Source: Lysinibacillus timonensis (lineage in GTDB: Bacteria; Bacillota; Bacilli; Bacillales_A; Planococcaceae). From it: a DNA stretch of 64,000 nt. Positions 52,908 through 61,563 of this stretch are shown here, in pieces. The notes below the pieces were generated by a model. That model had not been told where the DNA came from, did not search any database, and worked only from the letters and a program-made list of their open reading frames with translations. The first letter of the stretch is position 1. Every line of letters begins with the position of its first letter. The DNA lies in assembly GCF_900291985.1 (NCBI RefSeq), contig NZ_LT985980.1, positions 1,142,001-1,206,000 of the forward strand, in the 5' to 3' direction. Position numbers and translations under genes: made by a program.

Positions 52908-53507
52908 TTAAAAGATAGTCTTCTCCAAAAAGTACTGACGCTCAAATTCATTATATCGATATGTATCACTCAGAACTAAATGTAGTAAGTAATTTTTTCT
53001 TTTCTCATCTGTAACAGTTAAAATTTTCAACCGTGCTTCTTGTAAAAATTGTAAATACTCTTCATATCCATCTTCTAAAAAGCTATTAATATCATTTTTA
53101 ATTTTTTTGGCAAGTAATGGACTTGCCCCTTCCGTCGATATCGCTATCGTTAGCCGGCCTCGCTCAAGTGTAGCAGTGTTAAAAAAGTTGCTGTCTTCTG
53201 GGGCATCAACTATGTTAATAAGTTGGCCTTCTACACAACTTTTTTTCACTTCCTCATTTACTTCTCTACTATTCGTTGCAGCTATCACTAAAAAAGCGTG
53301 ATTAACGTCTTCTGGTTGAAATGATCGAGCCACCCAATGGATGTCTCCCTTTAAAGCATATTTACGTAATTCATCTGTTACTGTTGGACTGATTACCTCA
53401 ACACTCGCTTTTTCTTTTACTAACTTATGTACTTTTTGTGTCGCCACTTTGCCCCCACCAACAATGACAATATGTTTGTTTTCTAATTTTAACATGACTG
53501 GATACAA
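52908..53507 (-). CDS. ylnF: Precorrin-2 dehydrogenase (sirohydrochlorin synthase), YlnF/CysG N-domain type
   Basis: The enzyme oxidises precorrin-2 to sirohydrochlorin with NAD in siroheme synthesis. The Rossmann start is YPVMLKLENKHIVIVGGGKVATQKV; ATNSREVN and STEGASPLLAKKIK are the CysG/Met8 family marks. The TTG at 53507 is favoured as start (AAGGAG 10 bases upstream, giving MYPV as in relatives); the GTG at 53516 is only one or two bases from that site. It is the last gene of the sulfite reductase operon, behind a hairpin that follows cysI. Confidence 0.88.
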   Translation of the reverse strand: MYPVMLKLENKHIVIVGGGKVATQKVHKLVKEKASVEVISPTVTDELRKYALKGDIHWVARSFQPEDVNHAFLVIAATNSREVNEEVKKSCVEGQLINIVDAPEDSNFFNTATLERGRLTIAISTEGASPLLAKKIKNDINSFLEDGYEEYLQFLQEARLKILTVTDEKRKNYLLHLVLSDTYRYNEFERQYFLEKTIF

Positions 53508-53530
53508 CCCATTCACACTCCTTGTAAAAA

Positions 53531-53557
53531 ATAAAGGTTGCTCTGTGGCAACCTTTT
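53531..53557 (-). terminator. Attenuator-like terminator between cysI and ylnF
   Basis: On the minus strand AAAGGTTGC pairs perfectly with GCAACCTTT around a 6-base loop, followed by ATTTTTT. It has all marks of a terminator, yet ylnF starts directly behind it without a visible promoter, so partial readthrough is likely. Confidence 0.75.
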
Positions 53558-53566
53558 TCTTGTAAA

Positions 53567-55297
53567 TTAAACCATTGCCTTTTGTTTATGAAAATCCCTA
53601 CCATCCGTAACAGCCTCAACATAGCCAACACGGATCACGAAATCCCCAAAATATTCACCATCATTACGTTCTTTTGCATAATGTTCTATAATTGGTCGAA
53701 GAGTTTTCAATATTTCCTCTTCTCCAATATTTTCTTTATAAATTTTATTTAAACGAGATCCTGTATGACTTGCACCTAAATACATATTATATTTTCCTGG
53801 CCCTTTTCCAATGAAGCCTATTTCAGCCATTGCTGCACGTGAACATCCGTTAGGACAGCCAGACATACGTATTGTGATATCTTGATTATGCAAACCGCTA
53901 TCATCTAATATTCGTTCGATTTTATCTATTAATGACGGCAAGTATCGTTCTGCTTCAGCCATTGCTAGCCCACAAGTGGGTAGTGCTACACAAGCAATTG
54001 AATTACGACGAAGCGCAGAATAGTTATCACTATCAGTTAACCTATATTTTTCAATTATTTGTTCTATATCTTTTCTAGTTCTATCAGCGACATTAGCAAT
54101 GACTACATTTTGATTTCCCGTAAAACGGAACTCTCCTTCATGAATACTCGCGATTTCGCGTAATGCTGTTTTAAGGGGGTAATTTTCAACATCACTTACT
54201 CGGCCATTTTGAATAAATAAGGTGAAGTGATGTTGATCATCATCACTTTTAACCCAGCCAAAACGATCACCAGTATGTGCAAATGTAAAAGACCTCGCTT
54301 CCTCAAATTCAAATCCTAAACGTGCTTCAATCTCCCTTTTTACATTCTTTAAACCTAAACGGTCTACTGTATATTTAAATCGTGCATTTTTTCTAACAGA
54401 ACGGTTACCATAATCCCGCTGTACCGTCATAATTTTCTCACAAGCATCTATTACTTTATCTTTAGATATATAGCCTATTAGACGAGCAAGTTGTGGATAT
54501 GTCGCAGTATCCCCATGTGTCATCCCCATACCGCCGCCAATTGCTACATTAAAGCCAACTAATTCTTCATTTTCACAAACTGCAATTAAGCCAATATCTT
54601 GAGAAAATACATCTACATCATTTGCTGGAGGGATTGCTATCCCAATTTTAAATTTGCGAGGTAAGTAAAGAGCTCCATAAATCGGTTCTTGTTCTTCTTG
54701 AGTATCAATTACTTTCTCTTTGTCTAACCATATTTCATAATATGCATTAGTACGTGGTAATAAATGTTCACTAATTTTGGTTGAATACTCAAAAATTTCT
54801 TGATGTAATTTTGATTGATATGGATTTGCATTACACATTACATTTCGGTTAACATCACCACAGGCTGCAATCGTATCAAATAATACATTGTTTAGTTCTT
54901 GTATATGTTTTTTCATGTTCCATTTTAAAATACCATGAAATTGTATTGTTTGACGTGTAGTAATTTTAAATGACTGATTCCCGTACTTATCTGACAGTTC
55001 ATCTAGTTTTAGCCATTGTTCCGGTGTTGCGACACCACCTGGCATACGAACACGCACCATAAATTGATATGCTGGTTCAAGTTTTTTCTGTTCTCTTTCT
55101 AGACGTTGATCACGGTCATCTTGTAAATAGCTCCCATGAAATTTCATTAAACGATTATCTGAATCTGGAATACCCGCACTTATTTCATCTTGCATACTTT
55201 CTACGAGTGTACCGCGCAAATAATTACTAGTAGACTTTATTTCTTCTACATCACTTGGTTTTCCTTCTTGAGGTGGTAATACAATTTTCTTTGTCAC
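53567..55297 (-). CDS. cysI: Assimilatory sulfite reductase hemoprotein subunit CysI
   Basis: CysI reduces sulfite to sulfide with siroheme and a 4Fe-4S cluster, fed by CysJ. Cluster ligands are Cys436 and Cys442 (CVALPTC) and Cys481 and Cys485 (CPNGC). Siroheme arginines lie in [18 protein letters not shown] and [10 protein letters not shown]. The start is GTG at 55297 with GGAGG 8 bases upstream, giving 576 residues as in the family; the frame is open for 90 more codons upstream, but that part lies in cysJ and is not protein-like. It begins 13 bases after cysJ. Confidence 0.95.
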   Translation of the reverse strand: MTKKIVLPPQEGKPSDVEEIKSTSNYLRGTLVESMQDEISAGIPDSDNRLMKFHGSYLQDDRDQRLEREQKKLEPAYQFMVRVRMPGGVATPEQWLKLDELSDKYGNQSFKITTRQTIQFHGILKWNMKKHIQELNNVLFDTIAACGDVNRNVMCNANPYQSKLHQEIFEYSTKISEHLLPRTNAYYEIWLDKEKVIDTQEEQEPIYGALYLPRKFKIGIAIPPANDVDVFSQDIGLIAVCENEELVGFNVAIGGGMGMTHGDTATYPQLARLIGYISKDKVIDACEKIMTVQRDYGNRSVRKNARFKYTVDRLGLKNVKREIEARLGFEFEEARSFTFAHTGDRFGWVKSDDDQHHFTLFIQNGRVSDVENYPLKTALREIASIHEGEFRFTGNQNVVIANVADRTRKDIEQIIEKYRLTDSDNYSALRRNSIACVALPTCGLAMAEAERYLPSLIDKIERILDDSGLHNQDITIRMSGCPNGCSRAAMAEIGFIGKGPGKYNMYLGASHTGSRLNKIYKENIGEEEILKTLRPIIEHYAKERNDGEYFGDFVIRVGYVEAVTDGRDFHKQKAMV

Positions 55298-55310
55298 GCT
55301 TACTTCCTCC

Positions 55311-57125
55311 TTAATACACATCACGTTGATAACGTTTTTGTTGTCGTAGTTTTTCGATATAGTCTGTTGCTTGCTCTTCAGAAAGGTTACCTTGTTGTGC
55401 AATAATTTGTAGCAAAGTTGCATGAACATCCGCTGCCATATTATTTTTATCGCCGCATACGTATAGGGCTGCGCCTCTTTCCAGCCACTCGTAAATTTCA
55501 GTTGCATGTTGCTTGAGCTTATGTTGAACATACACCTTTTCCGCTCGATCACGAGAAAAGGCAACATCTAGTCTTGTTAACACACCTGAATTTAACCATC
55601 GTTGCCATTCTGTTTGATAAAGGAAATCCGTTGCGAAATGTTGGTCACCAAAGAATAACCAGTTCTGCCCTGTAGCTCCACGCTCTTCTCGTTCTTGAAT
55701 AAATGATCTAAACGGTGCAACTCCTGTGCCAGGGCCAATCATAATCATAGGTTGATCATCTTCAGGTAATTTGAAATTCGGATTATGTTGTACGTAAACT
55801 CGAACTTGATGACCCACTTCTAAATTGTCTGCTATATGCGTTGAACAAACACCAAAACGTTCACGACCTTCTACTTCATAACGAACAGTACCGATAGTGA
55901 CATGTACTTCATCTGGATATGCACTTAAACTACTAGAAATCGAATATTGTCGTGCTGGTAGTTTGCGCAAACTATCCACGAAGAGTTGACAATCCCAACT
56001 GAATGGACCGAATTTTCTGATAACATCTAGTAGATCGCGTCCTTTTGAGTATTCCTTTAATCTTTCTTTATTCGCAATGAGTGCATGGAAATCTTTATTT
56101 GTTGTGTATTGGGAAATCTTATCAATCAATGGTTTTGTTAATACTGTAATTTCAAATACTTGTGACAATGCTTCTAATAGAGTAATAGATTTCTCATCAA
56201 CATTTACCTTAGAGTCTTCTTGGAATCCTAATTCTGAAATAATAGAACGAACTAAACTTTTATTGTTAATAGGTAGAATTGCCAAACTATCCCCAGGTTC
56301 AAATGTTATTCCAGAATTTTCTATTGATAACTCTAAATGAATTGTTTCTTTATTCGATCCTCGTCCATTCAAATTAATTTTTTCTATAATCTCTGCTGTA
56401 AAAGGATTGTTCCGAGTATATTCAGTTACATTTGTAGTAGCATCTTTACTAGTTTTTTGTGTCTGAGTTATTACCCCTTCTAGTAATTGGTCTTTTACAG
56501 CTTCAAACCACTTTGCAGCTGGTTCATCATATTCAAGATCACAATCAACACGTTCAACAAGTCGTTGTGCGCCGAGCTTTTCAAGTTGCTCATCAATGTC
56601 TTTTCCTGTTTTACAGAAATATTCATATGAACTATCCCCTAATGAAAGTACCGCAAATTTTACATGATCTAATTTTGGAGCTCGTTTTCCATGTAAATAT
56701 CCATGGAAGGCAATCGCATTGTCAGGTGGGTCCCCTTCACCATGTGTACTTGTAATGACTAGTAGATGGTCAAGCTTTTTTAAAGTATTTGTTTTAAAAT
56801 CATTCATAGAAAAGACTTTCACTTCGAATCCTAATTGTTGCAATTGTTCTCCATGCCTTTTAGCAAGTTTTTGTGCATTACCAGTTTGAGAACCATAAAG
56901 AATTGTTATTTGTTTTGAAACTGGTGAAGATGTTGATTCACCAAATGCAACTTCTGATTTAGTTCCATTTGGTGCTTCAACAACTTGTAAAGACGCACTT
57001 GCACTTAAGTAACCAGTTAACCAAATTTTTTGTGGAGAAGTTAATGTGGTTAAAACCTTATTTAGTTGGTTTACTTGTTCCTCACTAAATGGACTATTGA
57101 TAACTTCTAATTTCAATACTGACAC
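55311..57125 (-). CDS. cysJ: Assimilatory sulfite reductase flavoprotein subunit CysJ
   Basis: The 604-residue NADPH-flavin reductase passes electrons to CysI. It has an FMN flavodoxin domain (about 70-215; [37 protein letters not shown]), a connecting/FAD domain ([21 protein letters not shown]) and the NADPH part ([37 protein letters not shown] at the C-terminus). It is complete and matches B. subtilis CysJ in length. AGAGAGGTG precedes the start. It lies 13 bases after the small DUF2292 gene. Confidence 0.95.
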   Translation of the reverse strand: MSVLKLEVINSPFSEEQVNQLNKVLTTLTSPQKIWLTGYLSASASLQVVEAPNGTKSEVAFGESTSSPVSKQITILYGSQTGNAQKLAKRHGEQLQQLGFEVKVFSMNDFKTNTLKKLDHLLVITSTHGEGDPPDNAIAFHGYLHGKRAPKLDHVKFAVLSLGDSSYEYFCKTGKDIDEQLEKLGAQRLVERVDCDLEYDEPAAKWFEAVKDQLLEGVITQTQKTSKDATTNVTEYTRNNPFTAEIIEKINLNGRGSNKETIHLELSIENSGITFEPGDSLAILPINNKSLVRSIISELGFQEDSKVNVDEKSITLLEALSQVFEITVLTKPLIDKISQYTTNKDFHALIANKERLKEYSKGRDLLDVIRKFGPFSWDCQLFVDSLRKLPARQYSISSSLSAYPDEVHVTIGTVRYEVEGRERFGVCSTHIADNLEVGHQVRVYVQHNPNFKLPEDDQPMIMIGPGTGVAPFRSFIQEREERGATGQNWLFFGDQHFATDFLYQTEWQRWLNSGVLTRLDVAFSRDRAEKVYVQHKLKQHATEIYEWLERGAALYVCGDKNNMAADVHATLLQIIAQQGNLSEEQATDYIEKLRQQKRYQRDVY

Positions 57126-57138
57126 CTCTCTAACTCGA

Positions 57139-57285
57139 CTACTTTAATCGTATCTTTTCGTTCTTCTCAATTTGAACTATAAAATTATCTTGAACTACCA
57201 ATGTAATTGAACCATGACTCATCGTACCAATAATCTTCTTTAAATTTTCAATTGCCTGATCAAAATTTTGTTGCTTCTTATCCAT
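57139..57285 (-). CDS. DUF2292 (YezD-like) small protein
   Basis: A 48-codon gene with ATG at 57285 and TAG at 57139. The ribosome site GGGAGAG is about 8 bases upstream. The protein begins MDKKQQNFDQAIENLKK and continues IIGTMSHGSITLVVQDNFIV-QIEKNEKIRLK, the pattern of DUF2292/YezD proteins (I--L--I-yGSI---V-dg-ivqie--ek-R). This family of 40-70 residues is often placed in sulfur assimilation operons, as here, between sirB (1 base gap) and cysJ (13 bases). It may be an accessory factor for sulfite reductase or sulfur transport; the role is unknown. Confidence 0.82.
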   Translation of the reverse strand: MDKKQQNFDQAIENLKKIIGTMSHGSITLVVQDNFIVQIEKNEKIRLK

Positions 57286-57286
57286 T

Positions 57287-58039
57287 TCAAACTCTCTCCC
57301 TTAACGAATGTAATGTTTCTTCTACCCGCTCGACTAATACTTGGCAAACGTTACTGTCATATCCTAGACATTCACAAAGTACTATTTGCTCCTTAGAAAA
57401 TCTCTGCTGCATAATCTTTTTTTGGATTCCTAATTTTAGTAATCCCGTAAATAATAAATAGGGAATTATGTAAACAGATTTAGGTGATTCCTCCTTATTT
57501 AAATCCATTAACTTCTCTTCAAATGAAGGCCCTCTACCATATAGGAAACAAGTATCAACGTTTGCGTAGTGATATTTTCGTTTAAGATGATTAGCAATTT
57601 CTTGAAGATCTGTTTGTACACTTGAATCACTGCTTCCACGACCAATTAATAAAATTGTTAATTCATCGCTTTTATTTCTTGTTTTTTCTAAAACTCTATC
57701 GTGCAAACTATTTATTAACCTTTCATCGACTCCAAAAGGTTTCCCAACCGACATTGGAATGGATGGATATCTCTCTTTAGCTTTTTTTATTTCATGTGGA
57801 ATATCTTGTTTCGCATGATTTGCAGATAACAAAAGAATTGGAATGATTGCAATGCTCGTTGCACCTTTTGAAATACATATGTCAATACCTTTTAGTATTG
57901 AAGGTTCGGCTAGTTCTAAGAAACAAATCTCTTGGATGTCTACATTAATCTGCGGTTTTACCGTATCAATAAAATGGATTGCTTCATCGATACCAGCTTT
58001 TACACGACTTCCGTGTGCAACGTATAACACTGCTTGCAT
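57287..58039 (-). CDS. sirB: Sirohydrochlorin ferrochelatase SirB (CbiX family)
   Basis: The enzyme inserts iron into sirohydrochlorin to make siroheme for CysI. The 250-residue protein is the two-domain CbiX form. Metal-binding histidines are His9 in VAHGSR and the one in LLSANHAKQDIP (about 75); the second half repeats the fold with LLIGRGSSDSS and YLLFTGLL. It lies between sumT (15 bases) and the DUF2292 gene. B. subtilis YlnE is the functional homologue, though there the genes sit with the sulfate reduction cluster. Confidence 0.92.
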   Translation of the reverse strand: MQAVLYVAHGSRVKAGIDEAIHFIDTVKPQINVDIQEICFLELAEPSILKGIDICISKGATSIAIIPILLLSANHAKQDIPHEIKKAKERYPSIPMSVGKPFGVDERLINSLHDRVLEKTRNKSDELTILLIGRGSSDSSVQTDLQEIANHLKRKYHYANVDTCFLYGRGPSFEEKLMDLNKEESPKSVYIIPYLLFTGLLKLGIQKKIMQQRFSKEQIVLCECLGYDSNVCQVLVERVEETLHSLRERV

Positions 58040-58054
58040 TTCTTTCCCTCTTTC

Positions 58055-58825
58055 TTAAACTATAATTTCTTGTAAACGTTGTTGTGATTGTTCAAACCAT
58101 GATATCTTGTCACGCATTTTCACAACTTCACCTACAATAATCATGCTAGGATTCTGAATATCTTCTTTTCTGGCAATCTCTACTATTGTTTCTAATGTAC
58201 CCGTAACCGTTTTTTGTTGCTCTGTTGTCCCCCAATGGATTAAAGCTACTGGCGTTTGAGGATGACGGTTATACTTCATCAGTTCATTTGTAATGTATGG
58301 TAAATTTCCTACACCCATATAAATGGCAAGTGTATCAACTGACTCAGCTAAGCCTTTCCACTGGAATGAATGATCTTTTCCTTCACGCATATGTCCTGTG
58401 ACGATTGCAAAACTAGAACCAAAATCACGGTGTGTTACAGGAATGCCAGCGTATGCCGCAGCAGCAATACCAGACGTAATTCCAGGGACAATTTCAAAAG
58501 GTATACCCGCCTCAGCTAACAACTCAGCCTCTTCTGCACCTCTACCAAATACAAATGGATCTCCACCTTTTAATCTAGTAACTACCTTTCCATTACTCGC
58601 ATGTTGTACAAGTAATCGGTGGATTCGATCTTGAATTACACCGTGTAATTTCGGTAATTTTCCGACAAAGATTAATTCTGCGTTCGGTTTTGCATATTCT
58701 AAAAGTTCTTTATTAATCAGACGGTCATATAAAATGACATCTGCTTGCTGAATACACTTCAAACCTTTTACTGTTATTAAATCTACACTTCCAGGCCCTG
58801 CTCCCACGATATATACCTTTCCCAT
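58055..58825 (-). CDS. sumT: Uroporphyrinogen-III C-methyltransferase (SUMT)
   Basis: SUMT transfers two methyl groups from SAM to uroporphyrinogen III, producing precorrin-2. The 256-residue protein begins VYIVGAGPGSVDLITVKG and has RLKGGDPFVFGRGAEE, GITSGIAAAAYAGIPVTHRD and the YMGVGNL segment, all standard. GGAG lies before the ATG. First gene of the operon sumT-sirB-DUF2292-cysJ-cysI-ylnF, whose promoter is at 58908-58879. B. subtilis YlnD is the homologue. Confidence 0.95.
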   Translation of the reverse strand: MGKVYIVGAGPGSVDLITVKGLKCIQQADVILYDRLINKELLEYAKPNAELIFVGKLPKLHGVIQDRIHRLLVQHASNGKVVTRLKGGDPFVFGRGAEEAELLAEAGIPFEIVPGITSGIAAAAYAGIPVTHRDFGSSFAIVTGHMREGKDHSFQWKGLAESVDTLAIYMGVGNLPYITNELMKYNRHPQTPVALIHWGTTEQQKTVTGTLETIVEIARKEDIQNPSMIIVGEVVKMRDKISWFEQSQQRLQEIIV

Positions 58826-58878
58826 AACAATCTCCTCACGTATTATTCAAACTTCTTAGAAGAGTTAATATTTATCCA

Positions 58879-58908
58879 ATCATATACCCTTTAATTCCTA
58901 TAGGTCAA
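58879..58908 (-). promoter_or_regulatory. Promoter of the siroheme/sulfite reductase operon
   Basis: TTGACC and TATGAT are spaced by 18 bases on the minus strand, 54 bases before the sumT ATG. The spacer contains CCTATAGG-AATT, a small dyad in the position where a repressor would act. CymR-type sulfur control is plausible, but the operator match is not certain. No S-box RNA is present in the short leader. Confidence 0.6.
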
Positions 58909-58941
58909 CTAAGTTTAATGTATAAAAAATTTTTAATTTCT

Positions 58942-59748
58942 TTATAAAACAACATTATATCTTTTTAACACTTTCCGACCAAACCACGTAAACAATCTGT
59001 CCATCACAAAGCCCATGATCCCCAATATCACTAAACCAACAAAGATCCAGTCTGTTTGGAAATAAAGTCTAGCATTCCAAATCATAAAACCAATACCTTG
59101 ATTTGCTGCCACCATCTCTGCACCAACAATTGCCATAAATGACGACCCTAAGGCAAGTTTTGCTCCTGTAAACATATATGGTAGTGAAGTAGGAATGATG
59201 ACATAACACAAAGTTTGCCATTTATTCGCACCCATACTATGTGCAGAACGAATTTTATCTTCAGGGATAGCTAAAACCCCTGTGAACGTATTGATTGTTA
59301 CAACAAATAAAGTAGCATAGACAATTAGAAACACTTTCGATTGTTCACCGATTCCAAACCACATCATAAATAATGTAATAAAAGCTAATGGTGGAATAAA
59401 ACGAATAAAATTAATAACTGGTTCTGTTAATAATCTCGCAATCTTATTTGTTCCAATTAACAAACCTAAAGGAATAGCAATAAAGATACCAATAATCCAA
59501 CCTATCATTACACGTCCAAAACTATAACCCATATACACAAATAAGGTTCCATCAGTTATTAATTCAATTGCGCCCTGTATCGTTAATAACGGGCTAGGTA
59601 AAAATTGTGGATCTGAGAAGTTAGCTGTTATTTGCCAAATTAATAGTATAATTACCCAAGAGACAATGCCAGTTTTTAAAACTCTATTGACAGCACCTAT
59701 TTTAGCTTTTTTCTTTTTAATGATTGACCTTTCACTAACTACCGTCAT
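58942..59748 (-). CDS. ssuC: ABC transporter permease, sulfonate/nitrate/taurine type
   Basis: The 268-residue protein has six hydrophobic helices and the BPD-type EAA loop near residues 165-185 (AHSMGANKWQTLCYVIIPTSLPYMFTG). It forms the membrane channel for the transporter with the ATPase just upstream. It overlaps that gene by four bases (ATGA). Downstream there is no clear terminator hairpin before sumT. Substrate class (aliphatic or aromatic sulfonate) is inferred from the family and from the neighbouring arylsulfotransferase and sulfite genes. Confidence 0.85.
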   Translation of the reverse strand: MTVVSERSIIKKKKAKIGAVNRVLKTGIVSWVIILLIWQITANFSDPQFLPSPLLTIQGAIELITDGTLFVYMGYSFGRVMIGWIIGIFIAIPLGLLIGTNKIARLLTEPVINFIRFIPPLAFITLFMMWFGIGEQSKVFLIVYATLFVVTINTFTGVLAIPEDKIRSAHSMGANKWQTLCYVIIPTSLPYMFTGAKLALGSSFMAIVGAEMVAANQGIGFMIWNARLYFQTDWIFVGLVILGIMGFVMDRLFTWFGRKVLKRYNVVL

Positions 59749-60515
59749 ATTCGTTCACCTACTTCTTTAAAATGTGATTGAATTATTTGATAATGGGCGC
59801 CAAACGCCGGATCACCTACATTTCGTGGATATGGCAAATCTATTTCATATTGTGTAGAAATTTTTGAATTAGGTCCAACTGTCATAATACCTACTTGTTG
59901 CCCTAATAAAATTGCCTCTTGAATATCATGTGTGACAAATATGATTGTTTTATTCGTTTCTTTCCATATACGAATCAGTTCCTTTTGCATCGTCCTTCTT
60001 GTCATCGCATCAAGGGCACCAAATGGTTCATCCATTAATAAAATGTCTGTTTCATTTGCTAATACTCTAGCAATTTGTACTCGTTGCTTCATACCACCTG
60101 AAATTTCATTTGGAAACTTATGATTATGACCCGTCAATCCTGTAAGATTAATATAATGCTCAACAATCTGTTTTCTTTTAGATACCTCCACTTTTTTCAT
60201 TTTCAGGCCAAATTCAATGTTTTCCTCAATGGTTAGCCATGGAAAAAGCGCAGCTTCTGCTGATTGAAATATGAATCCTGTATTTGATTTTCCTTTGTCA
60301 TCAGCATGCAATACTAGTTTTCCATCAGAAGGTGCTATGAAACCTGCAATTATATTTAATAAGGTGGATTTCCCACACCCGCTTGGGCCTAGTAAAATAT
60401 AAAATTGACCTTTTGGAATTGTTAAGTCGACATTTTTTAAAACATAATAAGGATTTGCCTCATACTCGTTAAAAGTTTTATTTAACATTTGTACATCAAT
60501 AGCTAACTCTGTCAT
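59745..60515 (-). CDS. ssuB: ABC transporter ATP-binding protein, sulfonate/nitrate/taurine type
   Basis: The ATPase has 256 residues with Walker A GPSGCGKSTLLN (about 43), Q-loop FIFQSAEAALFPW, signature ISGGMKQRVQIAR and Walker B ILLMDEPFGALD, with the switch histidine in FVTHDIQEA. This is the SsuB/TauB/NrtD pattern. It overlaps the binding-protein gene by four bases (ATGA) and the permease gene likewise, so the three are translated together. Confidence 0.88.
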   Translation of the reverse strand: MTELAIDVQMLNKTFNEYEANPYYVLKNVDLTIPKGQFYILLGPSGCGKSTLLNIIAGFIAPSDGKLVLHADDKGKSNTGFIFQSAEAALFPWLTIEENIEFGLKMKKVEVSKRKQIVEHYINLTGLTGHNHKFPNEISGGMKQRVQIARVLANETDILLMDEPFGALDAMTRRTMQKELIRIWKETNKTIIFVTHDIQEAILLGQQVGIMTVGPNSKISTQYEIDLPYPRNVGDPAFGAHYQIIQSHFKEVGERI

Positions 60516-61498
60516 ACATTCCCCTCCTCAAAAGTCATTTCATTTGGTAATGCTTGTCGTAATGGATCTAAAAACAGCTTACTTTCAATATCAAAATCTT
60601 GTTTTAGAATACCTCTTTCTAATAACCACTCTTTAATATTAGATAAATTTTGATAATCTTCCTCAGTAAAGCGCATAACAAAATTCGTTGTCTTAATATC
60701 TAATAGTGCATCCTCAGCATCAATTTTTATTTGATTGTGTGTAATTTCAGCAGCTTCTTCTGGATACTGGGCTACAAAATCATTTCCTTTCGCAATGACC
60801 GTAATAAGCTTTGCTAATTCTTCAGAATGTGATTCCGCATAACTACGATTAGCAATTAAATATGCATTTGTTTGAAGATCTGTACTTGCTAGTGTATCAA
60901 TTACTTTTGCACCTTCTAAATTTTTAAATTTTTGACCTGATGAGCCACTTGCCATAACCACGTCCATATCTCCAGTTTTCATGCCAATAATTGCTTCATC
61001 GGGCGAAGTGTATTTTACAATGTTAACATCACGTTCTGTTAACCCAATTGTATTTAAATACTCTGCCCAGTAGTATTCAGAAACTGTTCCGTTTGAAACA
61101 GCGATATTCTTTCCTTTTAAATCTTCTGGCGAATCAATACCACGCATTGCAATAATCTCATTTTTCTTCATTATTTCTTTTGTAGAACTTGTTAAAGTCC
61201 CAATAATCACCATGTCACCACGATTTAAAGAATTTAAGAGAGCGTAATCAGCAGCAAGACCGACGTCCACTCGCTCAATCATCAGTGCGTTAATAATATC
61301 AATACCGAACGCAAAACTTATTAGCTGCACATTTAACTCTTCATCCGTATAAAAATTATGATGTTGTGCAGAGCGGAATTGTGGCGAACCACCGACTGCA
61401 GTATCAATCCCTACTGTTACATCATAATCCGCCTCGTTGCAAGCAACTAAAATGAACATGACACTTACAAGTAATACTAAAAAAGACCCTTTTTTCAT
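60512..61498 (-). CDS. ssuA: ABC transporter solute-binding lipoprotein, SsuA/TauA-like
   Basis: The signal peptide ends in lipobox LVAC with the modified cysteine at residue 20. The mature part fits the NMT1/SsuA-like binding proteins: VTVGIDTAVGGSPQFRSAQHHNFY, DVGLAADYALLNSL, DSPEDLKGKNIAVSNGTVSEYY and the helical hinge after it. GGAGG lies 8 bases before the ATG. It follows the arylsulfotransferase gene across 65 bases with a hairpin. The ligand could be a sulfonate, aryl sulfate or another anion; the family is too broad for the sequence to decide. Confidence 0.82.
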   Translation of the reverse strand: MKKGSFLVLLVSVMFILVACNEADYDVTVGIDTAVGGSPQFRSAQHHNFYTDEELNVQLISFAFGIDIINALMIERVDVGLAADYALLNSLNRGDMVIIGTLTSSTKEIMKKNEIIAMRGIDSPEDLKGKNIAVSNGTVSEYYWAEYLNTIGLTERDVNIVKYTSPDEAIIGMKTGDMDVVMASGSSGQKFKNLEGAKVIDTLASTDLQTNAYLIANRSYAESHSEELAKLITVIAKGNDFVAQYPEEAAEITHNQIKIDAEDALLDIKTTNFVMRFTEEDYQNLSNIKEWLLERGILKQDFDIESKLFLDPLRQALPNEMTFEEGNV

Positions 61499-61529
61499 AG
61501 TTCATACCTCCGTACCCTTCTAAAAATAA

Positions 61530-61553
61530 CCATTGCCAAAATATTGGCAATGA
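61530..61553 (-). other. Hairpin between the arylsulfotransferase gene and ssuA
   Basis: CATTGCCA and TGGCAATG form an 8-9 bp stem followed on the minus strand by GTTATTTTTAG. It resembles a weak terminator or attenuator. As no promoter is evident behind it, it may reduce rather than block transcription into ssuA. Confidence 0.6.
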
Positions 61554-61563
61554 TTATAGAAGA

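Noticed and set aside
55298-55567. N-terminal extension of 90 codons on cysI
   Set aside because: It lies inside cysJ in another frame, is not protein-like, and the GTG at 55297 has an ideal GGAGG ribosome site.
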